A DNA stretch of 55,565 nucleotides. It comes from an uncultured Acetatifactor sp. (GTDB lineage Bacteria; Bacillota; Clostridia; Lachnospirales; Lachnospiraceae). The notes under the pieces were generated by a model. The model was not told the origin of the DNA. It did no database searches and worked only from the letters and a program-made list of their open reading frames with translations. The position numbers and the translations under genes were made by a program. Every line of letters begins with the position of its first letter. Within the stretch, counting starts at the first letter, position 1. Positions 52,701 through 55,565 of this stretch are shown piece after piece. The stretch lies in NCBI GenBank assembly GCA_947625675.1, contig CANQPH010000016.1, positions 1 to 55,565 on the forward strand, read 5' to 3'.

Positions 52701-52864
52701 GACGATGCGCCTCCCTTTCCAAGCGGGCATGGCTGCGGCAAATCCGTTGTCATCGGTCTGACCCGCCCAAGACCCCAGACACACAAATCTTTCTCTTCTA
52801 TTATTTGCGAAGTTACTGCAGTCTGTGCCATCTTTCCTCGCATTCCGCCGCCATCCCTTCTCAC

Positions 52865-52954
52865 GCCGCCGTGCGCAACACCGTTATGCACAACGCCGTC
52901 TTGTGTAACGCCGCCATACACAAAGCCGCTATGCGCAACGCCGTCTTGCGTAAG
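52865..52954. repeat. 15-bp degenerate tandem repeat, six units
   Basis: Units at 52865, 52880, 52895, 52910, 52925 and 52940, pattern GCCGNNNTGCGCAAC. They lie between the rubredoxin terminator and the phosphoesterase start. 52701-52864 has no other feature seen. Confidence 0.9.
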
Positions 52955-52995
52955 AAGAAAGAAGCCGGCACCAAGAGCGGCCGGCCTGTTTCTTT
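52955..52995 (-). terminator. Terminator after the rubredoxin gene
   Basis: GCCGGC arms (52964-52969 and 52980-52985) with a 10-nt loop, extended by GAAAGAA / TTTCTTTC mismatched pairing; on the minus strand it is followed by TTCTTTCTTCTT. Confidence 0.6.
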
Positions 52996-53034
52996 CCTTT
53001 ATAGCAGCAAGGATTTACATAATGTCCTTACTGT

Positions 53035-53208
53035 TTAGTTGTAATTGTCGATGCAGGGCTGGAACATGCTCTTATCAATACCGCAATTAGGGCATACCCA
53101 ATCATCGGGCAGATCTTCAAAAGCGGTGCCGGGCTTAATGCCGTGTTCCGGATCTCCCTTCTCGGGATCATAAGTGTAGCCACAAGGATTGCAGAAATAC
53201 TTCTTCAT
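53035..53208 (-). CDS. Rubredoxin
   Basis: 57 residues, too short for common length cut-offs. The minus-strand frame from ATG 53208 reads [19 protein letters not shown], then [20 protein letters not shown]. The two CxxCG knuckles (Cys6, Cys9, Cys39, Cys42) bind one iron, and the DLPDDWVCP stretch is diagnostic. It is a small electron carrier, often for oxygen or peroxide detoxification in anaerobes. AAAGGAG lies 9 nt before the start. The gene stands alone. Confidence 0.96.
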   Translation of the reverse strand: MKKYFCNPCGYTYDPEKGDPEHGIKPGTAFEDLPDDWVCPNCGIDKSMFQPCIDNYN

Positions 53209-53346
53209 CGTTAAAAACTCCTTTCAAATATGTATTATGGAAGCTAAGTCCAATTAAGATTAGGATACCACATCTTTTCTAAAAATTCAATTATTGACAT
53301 GAAAAAAATGGGCCTTCAAAAATAAATTGTGGAATTTAGTCTTTTT

Positions 53347-54363
53347 TTAATAAGAGATGATCTCATAGCCGTCTTCCGTGACCAACACCTGGACCTCCCA
53401 CTGGGCGGAAGGCAGGCCGTCCTCCGTATACACGGTCCAGCCATCGCCGTCGTCAATGTAGATATCCTCTTTTCCCATATTCACCATGGGCTCGATGGTA
53501 AACATCAGGCCCGGGGCCATGACCATCTCTTCTCCCCTTTTGGACACATAGCTCACCCAGGGATCCTCGTGGAATTCCACTCCCACGCCGTGCCCGCCGA
53601 TGTCCCGCACCACGGTATAGCCGTTGGCCCGGATGAAATCGTTGATGGCCTGTCCCATGTCGCCCAGGAAGCCCCAGGGCTTCACCTGTTCCAGCCCCAC
53701 CTGAACGCTCTCCCTGGTAACTTCCACCAGCCTGCGTTTTTCCTCCGAGACCTGGCCGATGCAGAACATCCTGGAAGAGTCCGAGAAATATCCGTTCAAA
53801 ATCGTGGATGCGTCGATATTGACGATATCCCCTTCCCGCAGCACCGTGTCGGGCGAGGGAATCCCGTGGCAAACCACCTCGTTAACGGAGGTGCAGACGC
53901 TTTTGGGATAACCCTCGTAATGCAGGGGCGCAGGAATGGCGTGATACTTTACCGTCTGTTCATAGACCCAATGGTCGATCTCCTCCGTGGTCACTCCGGC
54001 CTGAATGCGTTCCGCCACGTAATCCAGCACCGCAATGTTGACCTTGGCGCTCTCCCGGATGGCTTCCACCTGCTTCGGCGTCTTGATCATGGTCCTGGCA
54101 GGGACGATATGCCCCTGGAGCGCCAGGCCCTCCAGCCTCTGGTCCAGGCCGCAGTGGCATTGCTTGTATTTGCGCCCGCTGCCGCACCAACAGGGATCAT
54201 TGCGCCCATATTTATGAAAATTGATATCCGGCGACAGTGCGGCGGGTATGCCTGACTGCGCCAGCGGAAGGCCTCCCGCCAACGAACTTCCTGCAGTCTG
54301 CCTGACTGTCTGATTGTCCTTATGCCGGGCGGCTCCCCTGCGGATCTGCGATTGAAATGACAT
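53347..54363 (-). CDS. map: Methionine aminopeptidase type I with N-terminal SEC-C zinc motif
   Basis: 338 residues. A 50-residue N-terminal extension of low complexity is followed by a SEC-C motif (GRNDPCWCGSGRKYKQCHCG, about 53-72) that binds zinc and probably docks on the ribosome. The aminopeptidase domain follows, with the metal ligands in NIDASTILNGYFSDSSR, GGHGVG, FTIEPM and WEVQ. It removes initiator Met from nascent proteins. GGGAG lies 7 nt before ATG 54363. SEC-C-tagged Map is found in several Firmicutes. The upstream region leads into the old end of the CRISPR array. Confidence 0.95.
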   Translation of the reverse strand: MSFQSQIRRGAARHKDNQTVRQTAGSSLAGGLPLAQSGIPAALSPDINFHKYGRNDPCWCGSGRKYKQCHCGLDQRLEGLALQGHIVPARTMIKTPKQVEAIRESAKVNIAVLDYVAERIQAGVTTEEIDHWVYEQTVKYHAIPAPLHYEGYPKSVCTSVNEVVCHGIPSPDTVLREGDIVNIDASTILNGYFSDSSRMFCIGQVSEEKRRLVEVTRESVQVGLEQVKPWGFLGDMGQAINDFIRANGYTVVRDIGGHGVGVEFHEDPWVSYVSKRGEEMVMAPGLMFTIEPMVNMGKEDIYIDDGDGWTVYTEDGLPSAQWEVQVLVTEDGYEIISY

Positions 54364-54483
54364 ATGTTCACTCCCTCTGAAACTCTATGAGGCAAGAAAA
54401 AAGCGCTCTGCGAGTTCTCTGTTATCATGGGTACCAAGAAATACAGATCAAGTATATCCCGAAATTATTTTTCTGTCAATTCG

Positions 54484-54504
54484 TTTCCATCCTCCCCCTA
54501 TGGG
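54484..54504. repeat. Truncated CRISPR-repeat-like remnant abutting the first repeat
   Basis: TTTCCATCCTCCCCCTATGGG resembles the body of the neighbouring degenerate repeat but is shortened and has no spacer between them. It is probably an eroded terminal repeat. Confidence 0.4.
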
Positions 54505-55470
54505 TTTTCAATCCTCTTCCCCGCCATAGGGGAAGACCCGGTTGGCGATGAACGCACCTACCATGGATGTCTTTCAATCCCCTTCCCCACCATGGGGGAA
54601 GACATAATCGCCCTGCCGTTTCTCGTACCCATACACCTTTAAATCCACTTCCCCTCCGCTGGGGAAGACCAAAACTAGGGCTTGTCCCGTTTAAAATTCG
54701 GACCTTTAAATCCACTTCCCCACCGTGGGGGAAGACTCTTTAACGCCTTTTCGGTCTCTCAACCTGCAATCTTTAAATCCACTTCCCCACCGTGGGGGAA
54801 GACACTGAACGTCAGCAGTGGCAGATTGAAAGGGATCTTTAAATCCACTTCCCCACCGTGGGGGAAGACATCTGAATACCCCCCCCTAGGCTCATTTATG
54901 GATCTTTAAATCCACTTCCCCACCGTGGGGGAAGACCGCAGAAATCGCAGCACAGGGAAATAACAACACCTTTAAATCCACTTCCCCACCGTGGGGGAAG
55001 ACGGATTATGGAGAAGAAATATTCAGAGATGCTTATCTTTAAATCCACTTCCCCACCGTGGGGGAAGACCCAATTCGTTCAGTTATCAATTTCCACCAAT
55101 TTCCTTTAAATCCACTTCCCCACCGTGGGGGAAGACGATATACACCAATGGCGGCAGAAGCAATAGCAAGAACTTTAAATCCACTTCCCCACCGTGGGGG
55201 AAGACGTAGTTTGAGCGGACAGCTGAGCGGAAAATTGTTCTTTAAATCCACTTCCCCACCGTGGGGGAAGACTTGTCATGGTTTTTGGGAAAAAAGGTTC
55301 TGGGACTTTAAATCCACTTCCCCACCGTGGGGGAAGACTGGAGAGATGGGAAGAGAACAACCCGTGAAAATCTTTAAATCCACTTCCCCACCGTGGGGGA
55401 AGACGCTATCTATTTTACCTATATTCCATTTTGGATTCTTTAAATCCACTTCCCCACCGTGGGGGAAGAC
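54505..55470 (-). CRISPR. CRISPR array, 15 repeats of 33 bp, 14 spacers (type I-C-like repeat)
   Basis: Repeats start at 54505, 54571, 54637, 54704, 54771, 54837, 54904, 54970, 55037, 55104, 55173, 55240, 55306, 55372 and 55438. Twelve (from 54704) are identical; the first three have 6, 3 and 3 mismatches. Spacers are 33-34 nt (one of 36). Read on the minus strand the repeat begins GTCTTCCCCC, has a near-palindromic core and ends GTGGATTTAAAG, matching the GTC...GTGGATTNAAA form of type I-C arrays. Degeneration at the low-coordinate end and the AT-rich flank at the high end set the direction: transcribed leftward, newest spacer near 55437. No cas gene is in the window. Confidence 0.98.
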
Positions 55471-55565
55471 TTGGGGTTATAATTATATAATAGGTAATTG
55501 TTAAATGTTTTCTTGCGGATTGGCGGAAGTCAATAAGCCGCCTATATAGGTAAGGAGAAACAAGG
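55471..55565 (-). promoter_or_regulatory. CRISPR leader (partial)
   Basis: AT-rich sequence next to the youngest repeat, including TATTATATAAT on the minus strand (near 55484-55494), a TTGACT (near 55531), and an inverted pair GGCGG ... CCGCC (55525-55541). The window ends here; cas genes, normally beside the leader, would follow to the right. Confidence 0.7.

Noticed and set aside
55058..55504. Open frames across the CRISPR array with repeated PLPHRGG or STSPPWGKT peptides
   Set aside because: They are translations of the CRISPR repeats and spacers, not genes.

Overview
The window looks like a chromosomal segment of a Gram-positive, moderately GC-rich gut clostridium, most probably a Lachnospiraceae member. 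The grounds are consistent AGGAGG-type ribosome sites, LytTR/GHKL two-component genes, a DUF5696/YIP1/NHL carbohydrate operon, a HrcA-type CIRCE site, a PdaA-like deacetylase (which suggests sporulation) and a type I-C-like CRISPR repeat. No rRNA, tRNA or transposase gene was seen.

Layout. 1-6.2 kb: an AraC regulator, a two-gene ABC exporter operon with a LytTR-like promoter and a hairpin leader, and an XRE regulator with a probable frameshift. 6.2-25.8 kb: a fructan/sucrose locus. It has a LytTR response regulator and GHKL kinase, a cytoplasmic GH32 enzyme, two LacI regulators, and a long leftward operon. That operon runs: large binding protein, two permeases, NHL-propeller protein, YIP1 membrane protein, DUF5696 protein, two more permeases, second binding lipoprotein, GH32-like lipoprotein. 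No ATPase is encoded there, so a shared one elsewhere is implied. 26-33 kb: DUF362 protein, two AT-rich small genes, flavin reductase-like protein, small alarmone synthetase, MATE exporter, CmpB-like membrane protein and Dabb protein. 33-36 kb: a YafQ-type toxin-antitoxin pair flanked by 50-bp direct repeats, Hsp20 under a CIRCE element, and a PdaA-like deacetylase. 36-39.5 kb: an AlbA-domain ATP-binding protein beside a fragment resembling a BREX PglX methyltransferase, then nth and a DUF975 protein. 40-43.3 kb: carB carrying an unusual Cys-containing insert.

43.4-51.6 kb holds the most unusual locus. An iron-type ABC importer (binding protein, permease, ATPase) is translationally coupled to a membrane-anchored beta-propeller and then to a 906-residue multi-membrane protein ending in a GHH-type nuclease-like domain, followed by a probable immunity gene. 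Its leader shares a 46-nt hairpin/ribosome-site block (38/46 identical) with the exporter operon 45 kb away. 52-55.5 kb: metallophosphoesterase, rubredoxin, methionine aminopeptidase with a SEC-C zinc motif, and a 15-repeat CRISPR array. The array leader faces the right edge, so any cas genes would lie outside the window.

A recurring feature is degenerate tandem repeats (15, 18, 21, about 24, 50 and 55 bp units) beginning at or just after gene 3' ends. In at least three cases the repeated unit includes the stop codon.
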